Positions 49,843 to 59,482 of a stretch of DNA of 64,000 nucleotides are shown here, in pieces. The first letter of the stretch is position 1. Each line of letters opens with the position of its first letter. Source of the stretch: Epiperipatus broadwayi (Eukaryota; Onychophora; Udeonychophora; Euonychophora; Peripatidae). The position numbers were made by a program, and so were the translations under genes. The DNA lies in contig JAQFVV010000143.1 of the NCBI GenBank assembly GCA_028023455.1, forward strand, positions 2,206,001 to 2,270,000, in the 5' to 3' direction. The notes beneath the pieces were generated by a model, which saw only the letters and a list, made by a program, of their open reading frames with translations, had not been told where the DNA came from and made no database searches.

Positions 49843-50410
49843 AGTATGCTATGTTTGAGCTCAGATTTGATCACTACAATCTGCTCATTTATTATGTACC
49901 CAAACTAGCACATAAAAATTTAATGAAATGAAACTCTCAATAGCACAGAATGGTTAAATTATTTTAATGAAACGTTAAAACAAAGTTACAGTAAGCAATT
50001 GTCTACAAGTTATTATCGTAAACTGATTATACTAAAAGATATTCAAGTATTTTTACCATTCATCGATTTATGCCCTAAGGCATACTGACAAATAAGAATA
50101 TAGACCAGGTTAGCCTTTATGTTTGCCTAGGTCCCTCTTTAACACCTTCAGTGGGAATTAACTGGGTATGAAGACCAATCCAGATCCTTCTTCTGTGTTG
50201 AGTTTACAAGGTGGGCCTTTTTATATGTAGTTCCCCTTATAGACTGTGCAGATCTAGTACACATCCTTCCCCATTGATCATTTGTCATTCAATGCTTGTT
50301 ATCTATCCCTATGCTTATTGGTCTGTGGTAATACATGCTCAATATGATTTAAATCAGCTCAATATCTGGTTAAGTCTCTATAAATTTGTGTGTGTATATT
50401 TTCAGCAGCA
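49843..50410 (-). mobile_element. Gypsy 3' LTR, minus orientation
   Basis: This LTR belongs to the minus-strand gypsy body at 50.5-52.1 kb: on the minus strand it follows pol and a purine tract. It starts TGCTGCTGAAAA and ends ...CATAGCATACT, with a TATA box at about 50213-50228. It mirrors the LTR at 49251-49828 across a 14 bp spacer, so the pair forms a palindrome of about 1.15 kb. The frame at 50211-50468 (+) lies inside it and is spurious. Confidence 0.82.
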
Positions 50411-50425
50411 CTACCCCCCTACTCT
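50411..50425 (-). promoter_or_regulatory. Polypurine tract of the gypsy element
   Basis: On the minus strand AGAGTAGGGGGGTAG lies immediately before the 3' LTR, where a polypurine tract primes plus-strand DNA synthesis in LTR retrotransposons. Its position confirms the minus orientation of the element. Confidence 0.65.
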
Positions 50426-50479
50426 TGAGAAATTGATCCTTCTCTGCAGTCACATATATAGTCTGTAGATATGTAGATG

Positions 50480-52075
50480 GACAACATTTATGATTAAGTC
50501 TGTTTTCTTTCTGTACATCAATTGCAGTCTTTTTAGGAAACTGTGTAGCTTCATCTGAAACTTCTGCTGCTTCATTCCCTAATTTTGTATGAGCATTTTG
50601 TGTGCTGTCTTTATTAATTAAGCTATGATTTTCAGGTAGATCCCTATCTCAATTTTCCATATTATAATTGAAGTTTACTTCTGTCCAGTTTTTTCAGACT
50701 TGGTTTATGTGCTGCTGGTAGCATACCCCTGATGTGGTTTGTATTTCAACTATTTGGTCAGAAATAATCTTAGTTATTCGATCTTCTACCCATGTCTTGC
50801 ATAGGGTGTCATGTACCCATATGTTTTCCCCAGCAGATTATTTTTTTGTTTGCTGGTAGTTTTCCATGATCTGGCATCAAAATGGACAATTTGTTGCATA
50901 GTCTTCTGTTCATCAATATCTCCACAGGTGATTTTCCCATAGATGTGGTAGGGATGACATCTTGGTGCAGCATTACAATGTTTAGCATATCGGCCAGGTT
51001 TGTGTTGTTTAATCAATTTAATACCAGTTTCAAATACTGAACCACCTTTTCCATGATTCCATTGGATTCTAGATCATATGGGGGAGAACGAATGTGATTT
51101 ATTCCCCATTCTTGTAACAATGAATCGAACTCATCAGAAACAAATCCAGTCCCATTATCTGAAACCAAAACTTCCTGTCACCTATGGTATGAAAATATTT
51201 CATTTAAAGTATGAATGACTTCTGCTGAATTAGTATTTCTGGTCAGCTTGTATTCTGCACATTTGGAGGCAGCATCTACCAACACAAAAATTAGTTTATC
51301 ATTTAATGACCTTGCATGGTCTATGTGCATCTGGGTCCAAGTTTTATCTGTTTTGGGCCACAATGTGAATTTCTTTGGAGGTGCGTTTACTATTGATTGG
51401 CGAGGCTTGCATTTTCTAATAAACATTTCTATCTCTGTACCCATGCCCGGCCAATACACATAACTGTGGGCTAATGCTTTTGCTTGGACTACCCCTAAAT
51501 GCCCTCAATGTAATATTTCTGATATTTTAAAACACCCTATAGGGGGAATCAATACTTTATTGCCCATCACTGTGCATCCTTTTAACATTGACAGTTGTTG
51601 ACACATATTCCATAAAGACTTATGTACATAGTGGGGTCATTTTCTGGGCCATCCTTTCCTAATCCATTTAATATCCTGCTGTTTTTTGAGTCCACCTGGC
51701 AATAGTTTTGTTGTTTATAGTTTCTGGCCTCCAATGATCCAAATAATTTACATCAACTTCAGTGTCTGTTTTTTCCATTATATCTGGTATGCATTAATTG
51801 CCTTTCTGACATACTAATTCATAGTCATATGAAGACAACAAATTATTCTAGTGAATCATCTGAGAACTCAAGTAGTCAGGAGCAGCTTTTTATTGGTGAA
51901 TATTCCCAATAATGGGTGATGGTCTGTTATTATTTTAACTGATCAGCCATAGATATATTGGTGAAATTTGCGAACAGCTAATATGACAGCCAATGCCTCC
52001 TTGTCTAGTTGGCTATAATTTTTCTCGGCTCTTGATAATGTTCTGGACATGTACACTATTAGTCGTTCACTATTC
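50480..52075 (-). mobile_element. Ty3/gypsy pol relic: RNase H and integrase
   Basis: The minus strand reads a 5'-truncated pol. First comes the RT-RNase H connection and RNase H start (MSRTLSRAEKNYSQLDKEAL at about 51990-52050, KFHQYIYG, then TDHHPLL). The integrase follows with YWPGM...IRKC (end of the HHCC zinc-binding domain, about 51410-51470) and a core domain with the first Asp in MHIDHA (about 51320). The second Asp is in SDNGTGFVS (about 51140-51165) and the Glu in LESNG..EKVV (about 51040-51080). The DDE triad is therefore still visible. Stops (e.g. TGA after IYG, TGA near 51178) break it. Gag, protease and the RT palm are missing. The closest family resemblance is to animal gypsy elements of the K02A2.6 type. 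Confidence 0.88.
51178..51459 (-). pseudogene. Integrase core fragment of the gypsy element
   Basis: This 93-codon open piece covers the end of the zinc-binding domain (YWPGMGTEIEMFIRKC), the PPKKF...WPKT linker and the first half of the catalytic core (MHIDHA, FVLVDAASKCAEY). The in-frame stop at its end separates it from the rest of the core, including the second catalytic Asp. The overlapping plus-strand frame at 51215-51463 is a shadow. Confidence 0.85.
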
Positions 52076-52131
52076 TTAATCTCAGCAGGATTAATAACAA
52101 ATTTTTCTTCCCTTTTTAAACTTCTATTCAA
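51943..52131 (-). pseudogene. Open segment spanning the PLE-to-gypsy junction
   Basis: The C-terminal two-thirds (from about ERLIVYMSRTL) is gypsy RNase H. The N-terminal part (LNRSLKREEKFVINPAEIK) does not fit gypsy and reads as a continuation of the Penelope-like N-terminal region upstream, with which it is in frame apart from one TAG at 52136-52138. So the segment is a chimera created by deletion or recombination between two elements, not a host gene. Confidence 0.6.
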
Positions 52132-52801
52132 AATCTATTGAATACCAACTTTCTGCTCATCATTCAAATTACTAGATTCAATAAACGAAATTGTATCAAA
52201 AACTATATTTTTTGAATGAAATGGAACAAAATTAGGGCCTTTACCAAGAATATATAATTCTCTATCATTTAACTTCAAATCAGAAAGATTAACAATTCTA
52301 TCCTCAGAAACATTATTCTCATATCCTTTATTACTCCAATAAATTTTATTAACTTTCCCAAACAACCACTTTAATTTTCTTTCATATTTTTTACAATAGA
52401 AATTTGACCTATTCTGTCTAAATTGTCTCATAAAAAAATTCAAAATTGAATAATTAAAATCTTGCCTCCTTTCTAAATAATATCTATTCCTTTTATATAG
52501 ATAAATAAATTTGTAAAACCTTACAAAAATATCTTTTAAAAAACTATTCAATATATATGTTTGTAACTTAAAAACTAAATTCCTATTTTGAAGCAACTTT
52601 TAATTTTCTACTAAAATTAATAACACAGCACCTAGGAAAAACACTAAATTCCCTACATTTTTTAAGAAAATAAATCTGCCATCGTAAAGACTCTATCCTA
52701 TCACTCAATCTAGATAAATTTTTAATCCTTCTAATATCACTAAATGAAAAATTATTAAAAACTAAACTCCACAAACCCATACTAAAAAACCCAATTACCA
52801 A
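52076..52801 (-). mobile_element. N-terminal region of a Penelope-like element
   Basis: Two adjoining minus-strand frames (52583-52801 and 52135-52596) show the plan of the pre-RT region of Penelope-like retroelements. A short helix rich in K/R/E with FLKKCREFSVFPR comes first, then a basic coiled region. The hallmark NLSDLKLNDRELYILGKGPNF at about 52235-52290 corresponds to the NLS...L...E..LLSKGLNFxP motif, followed by ISFIESSNLNDEQK. One frameshift near 52590 and one stop at 52136 interrupt it. The RT domain that should follow is replaced by gypsy RNase H. I base this on motif resemblance only. Confidence 0.6.
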
Positions 52802-53340
52802 TATCCTTATAAATTAAAACCCAATAAAAACATACACACACTTCTATATATATAACTAAATAAACACAAATATACTCTTTCAACCCAAACTCAAACAACA
52901 AACATAATATACATAAATGACATTCAAATATATCAATAATTAGAAAACAAAAATATATCAACAATAAAATGTCAATAGTTAATATCAATAATAAAATATC
53001 AATAATTAAAGAAAAAAAAATCATTACACTACATCAGCAAAACTACTCATAAACGCAAAAAACTCATTAAAATGTAAACATTACAAGCATAAAGCTAAAC
53101 TAGTCAATATATAATCAAAACTACCCAAATCCAAAATTAAACAAGACCAGCATAAAAATAATATTAAAACACAACCTAAGATTTCACTGCTACAAGCAGA
53201 CTTCTCAAGTGTAAAGAACTACAAAAACTACACAATATATATAATATTAAAAACTACCCACAAATCCATTCACTTCCCATCCACCCTTAATATTAAAAGA
53301 ACTCTTAAATAAATTTTGGTATACTATTTATTGGTACTTC
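52802..53340 (-). repeat. Probable 5' terminal region of the minus-strand Penelope-like element
   Basis: C/A-rich on the plus strand. It contains a perfect hairpin CTGCT-ACA-AGCAG followed by ACTTCTCAAGTGTAAAGAACT (53189-53223). A similar unit (CTACC-AA-GGTAG, then TTTTTTCAAGTATAAATAACT) occurs at about 56939-56976 beyond the plus-strand Penelope body, which suggests shared terminal (pLTR) sequence. The minus frame 52782-53024 is low-complexity and not a gene. Confidence 0.4.
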
Positions 53341-53590
53341 TAAAAAAATATAAACAAATCAATATTATTTTGAACTTCCAATAAATTATCATTGTTTTTT
53401 ATACATTTAATTTCATTTGACAAAAGTTTCTTTATTAAAGAATTAATTAATTTTCAGTTTCATCAATAAATTTTGTTTGATAATACTAAAATTTAAAATT
53501 TTTTAAATTAATTTCAGTACTTTTATTTAATCTACTGAATTTCTACCTAAGGATTTCATATAATTTTATAATCTTTTCTACTAAATTATC

Positions 53591-53663
53591 AATTATCTTT
53601 GATAATAAACATCACATGATCACCATACGTATAGTGAGTTTTGCCTGTTTAATTATCTTTGAT
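53591..53663 (-). mobile_element. Minimal 47 bp FB-A remnant with 13 bp TSD
   Basis: Target duplication AATTATCTTTGAT at 53591-53603 and 53651-53663 encloses only 47 bp: AATAAACATCACATGATCACC at the tail side (inverted) joined to GAGTTTTGCCTGTTT of the other end. Both family termini are intact while everything between is gone. This defines the two ends of FB-A precisely. Confidence 0.88.
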
Positions 53664-54689
53664 GTTGTCTGTGTTTCTCATCTTTGAGGATCACTATTGT
53701 TTTATGTTTTCATAAGCTGGATTCTAGAATATAGCAAAAGATTATATGGAAATGTTCCCAAATTATTACCCCCAAAAATTGAAGCACAATTGAAGCCTGC
53801 AAGAGGAATGTTGTCATCATTCCATTAGTACAAGATTATCATTACAATAATTGGAATCTGACAAAAAACCAGGTAGAGGTAGTTATTAAGTACTCATGCA
53901 TCCCTAGTATGTTATTTACATAAATTGGTTATCCAAGCAGGAACCTGATAAACACTCATATACCATTACTATCTATCAATATTAAATATTCTAAGAGGCC
54001 TATAGATGATGGGAGTTTTCATTTTATAATCTAATATAAAATTTTCATCCAAGAGGCAACAACCAATTAAAATTGGTTATGCAAAACTATAATAATAGCA
54101 AATAAAAGTATATTGTCTGAACTATTTAATCAAAGGTTGAACCTGCTTTTCATTAATACTCAAGTTCTTAAATGAGTTTATGGTCAGATGATTAAACTAT
54201 ATAATTCAGTGAATTTGAAGTATAGTAAATTTCTCTTAATTTTCATTTGAAATCAAGTTTCTACTATAGTGAGTTGCATATGTTTAGTAAATATTTTCAA
54301 CAAACCTATAAATAATGAAAACTTTTTTAATAAACAGAAATTCCATTTTAAAATTTAGTTAAACTTTCCACCCATTTCCAAAGCAACAACCAATTAAAAC
54401 TATTTGTGCAAGCCCTGAAACAGTGGTAAATAGTCTTTTATTCGAGCTGCTTTTGAATTGAAAGAAGATCTCAATTTTGATTAATAATCAAATTCTTAAA
54501 TGATTCTCATCATCTATAGACTCCATAATGTACATAACCTACTGTGATAGGGTCTTACTATTAAATGAAAATTAAGAGAAGTTTGCTATACTTCAGATTC
54601 CCATACTTATATAGTTTAAATACTAATCAAAACTCAGAATTTGCTTTTGGTTAAATTTACTAGTATAAGTAAAAGAACCAAACAATATA
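53664..54689. repeat. Repeats flanking the plus-strand Penelope body
   Basis: An inverted pair lies at 54200-54252 (CTATATAATTCAGTG..., ending CTCTTAATTTTCATTT) and 54567-54618 (AAATGAAAATTAAGAG..., ending CATACTTATATAG). A direct pair contains CAACAACCAATTAAAA at about 54058 and 54388. A stretch like 54590-54640 (TTCCCATACTTATATA) recurs downstream at about 56490-56560 (TTCTCATACTTATATA). Direct and inverted partial terminal copies are common around Penelope elements. Confidence 0.5.
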
Positions 54690-56120
54690 TTGAGAGCAAA
54701 ACTTTATTAGCCCAGATATTTATGAAGTGCTGAGCATGCTTTTGATTGGATACAGTCAATAAATTTGCGGCCACTATCCTCCATAAATTTGTAACAAAGC
54801 ATTATCTAAATGTAAATACAACATTTATCCTTTTACAGCTACTCCACCCAGATTATTTGCTAACATTTAACTTCATTAAACTGATTATGCCCTATGATTG
54901 ATTTTGGTGGAACTTACTATTTCAAAACAGCAAAAATAATAGGTCAGTGGCTAATTAATGAATTTGTCTTTGGAAAATACACAGTTAAGTCTTCATTAGA
55001 ATGTGTTGACACAATCAAAAACATTCATCTCCATAACCTCAACTGCCTTGTTTGAGTGGTCATCATCAGTTGTATGGCTCTATCCATCACAGTCTTTATC
55101 CAAATTATTAAACAAGCCATAGGACATATGGACTATAATACCAAGAAAAGTATCTTTATCAGTGACATTCTTATCTGAATACATAATGATATTACCGCAT
55201 TCTTTAAGAATGTACATTGTAAAATAGAGAAGCTTTAGCCTATGGGCATTCCATAGGTTGTATTATTTTCAATATCTTTCTTAATAAATTTGAAATGATT
55301 CTACCTAAATACTTTACATCACATTCTATGTTGTTATACTTAAGATGTGGCTTTGACACTTATCAACCAGATCCAGCAGGACTTAGCACTTACCACCTCT
55401 TTAAAACGAACTAAAGAAAATGAAGATAATTTTAAAGATATATGATTTGTACATTCAACATGACATAGGTGTACTAGATTATAAAATGCTTGTTAAACCT
55501 CTTCATGTATGTGGTTTTATACACCCAAGTGGTGCACAAATTTGCAGAGCTCAAAGCGTTCCTACACAGAAACCTCCATCTCTATAAATTTGAGTCTGAT
55601 CGAAAAAATAACATTGATACATATATATCAGGGCTGTGCAGTATTGGATTCAATGATTCATTGCCTATTCAAACCATTACAATTTTTTATTATAAACTAT
55701 GATATTTCCTTCCACAAACCAATGACAAGCCATGGATATTCCTTCCCTATTTATCCAAAATCTCCCATCTAATTAATAAGTTTCCTCTACCGAATCAATA
55801 ACTCAAAAGATAACTACCTCCTGATCTTCACTCTCAGATTATTTACAAAATTAAATGTCCAAATACTTCTTGCCATTTTGTTTATTACAATGAGTTTGAA
55901 CCAAATTATCCATTCACTTAGCTAACCAAGCTATAACTCATGCAAAGTCCATCTTTTTACACTATTTCTCTAAATTTGGTCATGGTTTTGAGACTACATC
56001 ATTTAGCATAATCTGCACCAACCACAATGATGCCAAGCATAAAGTCAAGGAGGCTTAGCACATCTCTAGAGATAAATATGCCCTCAATCGATAAAAATCC
56101 TGTGTTCCCCTTTCCAAGAA
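54690..56120 (+). mobile_element. Penelope-like element relic: reverse transcriptase plus GIY-YIG endonuclease
   Basis: In order on the plus strand: ISPDIY (about 54711), TPPRLF and the DYAL-LILVELTIS segment (54840-54930; compare PPRLYGLPKIHK..PLRPI). Then FKTAKIIGQWL and LECVDTIKNIHLHNL (54925-55040), VVWLYPS (about 55060, for FDVVSLYTSIP) and the IFLNKFEM helix after a broken PMGS-type loop (55230-55300). FESDRKNNIDTYIS (about 55590-55632) matches the FE.DGKLPFLD region. The C-terminal GIY-YIG nuclease begins IIYKIKCPNTSCHFVYYNE at 55829 and ends with NHNDAKHKVKEA, HISRDKYALNR and KSCVP by 56110. Frames shift several times and the YIG motif itself is lost. PLEs use the GIY-YIG nuclease for target nicking. 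Confidence 0.72.
55490..55702 (+). pseudogene. Open RT segment of the Penelope-like element
   Basis: Seventy codons including FLHRNLHLYKFESDRKNN and DTYISGLCSIGFNDSLPI correspond to the region just after the RT catalytic loop (FE.DG..PFLD....). The overlapping frame at 55509-55772 carries the continuation after a frameshift. Neither is an independent gene. Confidence 0.6.
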
Positions 56121-57030
56121 ATGGTTCATTTCAATCATTTAATTTACAATGCGAACAATATGCAAATTATTTTACTTGTTTTTGGACTACTTAATATACC
56201 CTCACACTTCTGTTACATTCATTGCTATGTCTATGACTGAATTCATCCAAAAGCATGTTCAGCATTTCATAATTGTCTGCACTAATAAAGCTTTGCTCTC
56301 AATATATTGTATTTTTTACTTATATTACAGTTTCAGAGATAAAGTGTTACTATTTATTAGTTTTATTTGGCTGTTGCTTAGAAACATCTTGACTAGAAAT
56401 TTTAACAAGATTTTAAAATAAAATTCCAATTTATTAAAACATTTTTTCATTACCACTAGGTCTGTTAAAATATTTTATAAATTTATTGTGGGAGTCTTGA
56501 TTTGTTATATTCAAATTCTCATACTTATATATTTTAATTATTTAGCTACATAAACTTGTTTAAATGCTTCCAATATTAACCAAAAGTGAACCGGACTTTT
56601 ATTATTTCATCTTTGCACAATTAGTTTCAGTTGGTTGTAGCCTTGGAAATGTTCTTGGCTGGAAACTTTATTTAGACTTTTAAAAGGAATTTCCATTTAT
56701 TAAAAATATTTTCATCATATATATATAAAAATAACCATTAGAAAACAGTCAACACTTAGACAATCCGGATATAGACAACAATCAACAATCTCAAACTGTT
56801 GTCAAGACAACCTCCTATTAACAATAAAGATGATATAATATCAAATGGCAAAAGTTAAATTAATATAATAACCAAATATATGAATTCACAATTAAATCAC
56901 TAACCAAAATAAAATTTAAAAATTCATTATCAATAGTTCCGCTACCAAGGTAGATTTTTTCAAGTATAAATAACTATATACTGTACTATCTTTTCAAAAT
57001 TTTTTCAAATAAATTAATAGTTTCAGAATC
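56121..57030 (+). repeat. 3' flank of the plus-strand Penelope body
   Basis: Sequences related to the left flank occur here: TTCTCATACTTATATA at about 56516; GTTGGTTGTAGCCTTGGAAATG at about 56630, inverted relative to CATTTCC-AAGCAACAACC at about 54370; and a hairpin unit CTACCAAGGTAG at 56942-56953. The open frame at 56149-56421 is low-complexity and probably spurious. The exact element end is not resolved. Confidence 0.45.
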
Positions 57031-57697
57031 ACAAATCTTTATTAAATAAAATTCTTTAACTTTTATCCATTATTCTCAAAAAAACCTTAGTAGGCTCAAA
57101 TTGTGGCAAGGTTTTTAGTAAAATATGTGTTGTTTTGAGTTATTTTGTATTTAAGAAATCTGCTTTGGCAGGAAAATCATTGGGTAGTAAATATTTAAAT
57201 TTGATTTTGGCAAGTGATTTAATATTGAATTGGCATATTTGGTTTAATATATAGTTTTTACAACAGCATTCAAAATCAGACATTATATATAAATGTTAGA
57301 GAATGTTGTACTTTATAATACATGTAGTATAGTATAAATTTATTTGTATGGGAAACTGAAACAATCCTCAGTAATATTTAACTTTTGCAACTGTAATTCT
57401 GTTCAAATAATTTTAAGTTTGAAAGTGATTCAATAGTAATTCGATATATTTTTAATAATTTGTATAGTAATTTTTTTTTAATTTGTCAAATTATATCAAA
57501 TATTTGTTTTGAATCTGCATATTTTTTACCATTCAAGATCTTACATTCCTAACTCTTGAACACAATAATATTAGTCATATGAAGCCTTCTATGGCTTATT
57601 CATATTTTATGATTGTATTCCTTAATTTCTCTACAAATATATATTGATAAAAAATCAAGTCAGATGACCTAATTTTAATAAAGCTCGTATTTACAAA

Positions 57698-58054
57698 TGT
57701 TATATATAGAGTAAATAAAAAACAAACTCTTAACAAGCTTCAAAAATACTCTCAACCCCAGACCATGGTTTCTGCATCTAGCATCATCAGTGAGGTGTTA
57801 GGGAAATACTAGAACTAGTCTAGCATTTTGAGTTAGCTATTTGAGTTAGATAGCTGGATTTTTGGACATTTAAATGTCTGAAAGTTTCAGATTTTCTTCT
57901 CAATAGTTAGGCATTGATAAAATGCTAGACTAGTTCTAGTATTTTTAATCCTTAACACCTCACTGATGATGCTAGATGCAGAAACCACAGTCTGGGGTTG
58001 AGGGTATTTTTGAAGCTTGTTAAGAGTTTGTTTTTTACTTACTCTATATATAAC
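57698..58054. mobile_element. FB-B foldback element with paired hammerhead-like modules
   Basis: A 357 bp palindrome: TGTTATATATAGAGTAAAT... to CTAGAACTAGTCTAGCATTTT on the left, inverted on the right, arms about 95% identical. Each arm carries the same module. On the plus strand it is CTGATGA (57963-57969), hairpin TGC-TAGAT-GCA (57970-57980) and GAAA (57981-57984), bracketed by CCTCA (57958-57962) and TGAGG (57999-58003), which can pair. The left arm has the mirror image at about 57768-57797. Outside the module it shares no sequence with FB-A except AGTCTGGGG. A 7 bp flank (TACAAAT) may be a target duplication. Non-coding. Confidence 0.8.
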
Positions 58055-58940
58055 ATCTACAAATATATAGTATAGAAAAAATGCTATTAAGCATATGAAA
58101 ACAGCGAGAATGTGTGTAAGCAGAAGTTCTATGATTTGTCTGACTGCTCATTTAATTTTAAAAATAATAATACTCTAATAAATCTATTACAATGTCAAAG
58201 TTAAATCCAAAATTGTTTGTAAAGCTTTAAATACTACAATTTTTAAAATAATCTGCATTGAATCACGTATGGTTCATCCAGCTTATTAAGTTTGTATTTA
58301 TTTTAACTGATTCAAAATCTCTAAATCTTTTATTGTATATAAAGACTGTTTTATGTTTGAATTTGTAACAGCAATTGACTTATATATGCTTTAAGAGAGA
58401 TTAGAATATATTGAAGTCCTTCAAATATTTATATATTGAATTACAGGGTAAAGATATGCTACCACAACAATTTGATATTTAATCTTATGGTTATCTAAAA
58501 ATATTTTATTTGGGAAATTCTTGAGACATTTCAAGAAAGTTTTATGGGAAATTCTCAACTAAAAACAATGAAAATGTGAATATCTCTCTTCTAAATTATT
58601 GGATATATATGTTAGATAAAGTAGTGTGCATGTGTCGATCCTCTATCATGTAAAATAGATAAATAAAAAGGTTTCAAGACAATTTGATACTGTTAATCCA
58701 AACATGATTAGTGAATTCTTAAAAATAGAGATAATTTAGTAAAATATATGACTTCATTAATTTAGCTAATAATATATATAAAAAAGAAAAAATGGAAAAA
58801 ATAAAAATGATTATAAAAATAAATATTTATCAAAATGCAATATAATTGTGATTTACAATATTAATATAGTCCAATTAGTATTTACAATGCAGTTCATCCC
58901 TAATGAAATTTATTAAATACTTATCATTACCTCACATTAT
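58055..58940. other. A+T-rich stretch, no gene seen
   Basis: No feature recognised. Confidence 0.5.
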
Positions 58941-59482
58941 GGGAATTTTATGCACAAGTCTTCTGTCATCCATTGATTACTCTGGCTGGCACTGAGTGGC
59001 ACTATTGTATGGAAAGTTTTGCCTGTATTAATAACAGTTATGTGCAAGCATAAGAAATGGTGGTCATGTGATGTTTAATGGTTTAACACCAATCCTGCCT
59101 AATAGGATAGTGGTGGCTATGGTTGTTAAAGAGCCAAAGAACCAAAATGTATGGGTACTGAACTGAGTTCAGATCCATATGACTATATAAGCTACTGAGC
59201 TTAGATTGAAAATATTATTGTGTTTTCAATTTTATTCTCATAGTTTTGTAGTTAAGAAGAGATAAAATGTGGCTGCTGGAGGGTTGCATTAAATCCTAAG
59301 ATCCAGGTGCAGTGCTCCCAGATCCAATGCTCCTCACTGACGAAGGCCATGAGTCAGAAACTAGTCTGAGGATATTGGATGAGTAGGTAATAGATAGGGA
59401 TTTTATGCATTAAGCCTTCTGGCATCCATTGATTGCTCTGGCTGGCAGTGAGTGGCACTACTGTATGGAAAGTTTTGCCTGT
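58941..59482 (+). mobile_element. FB-A long-form copy with tRNA-like internal segment
   Basis: Right-arm sequence (CCATTGATTACTCTGGCTGG, GTATGGAAAGTTTTGCCTG) appears twice, at 58969-59030 and at about 59428-59480. Between them lies the tail GTCATGTGATGTTT, then about 230 bp found otherwise only in the copy at 7.6-7.9 kb. That segment includes AGTGGTGGCTATGGTTG and GAGTTCAGATCCA about 70 bp later, spaced like polymerase III A and B boxes, though weakly matched. The second core carries the module on the plus strand: CTGACGA (59337-59343), hairpin AGGCCATGAGTCA, GAAA (59357-59360), and TGAG at 59380. Confidence 0.75.
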
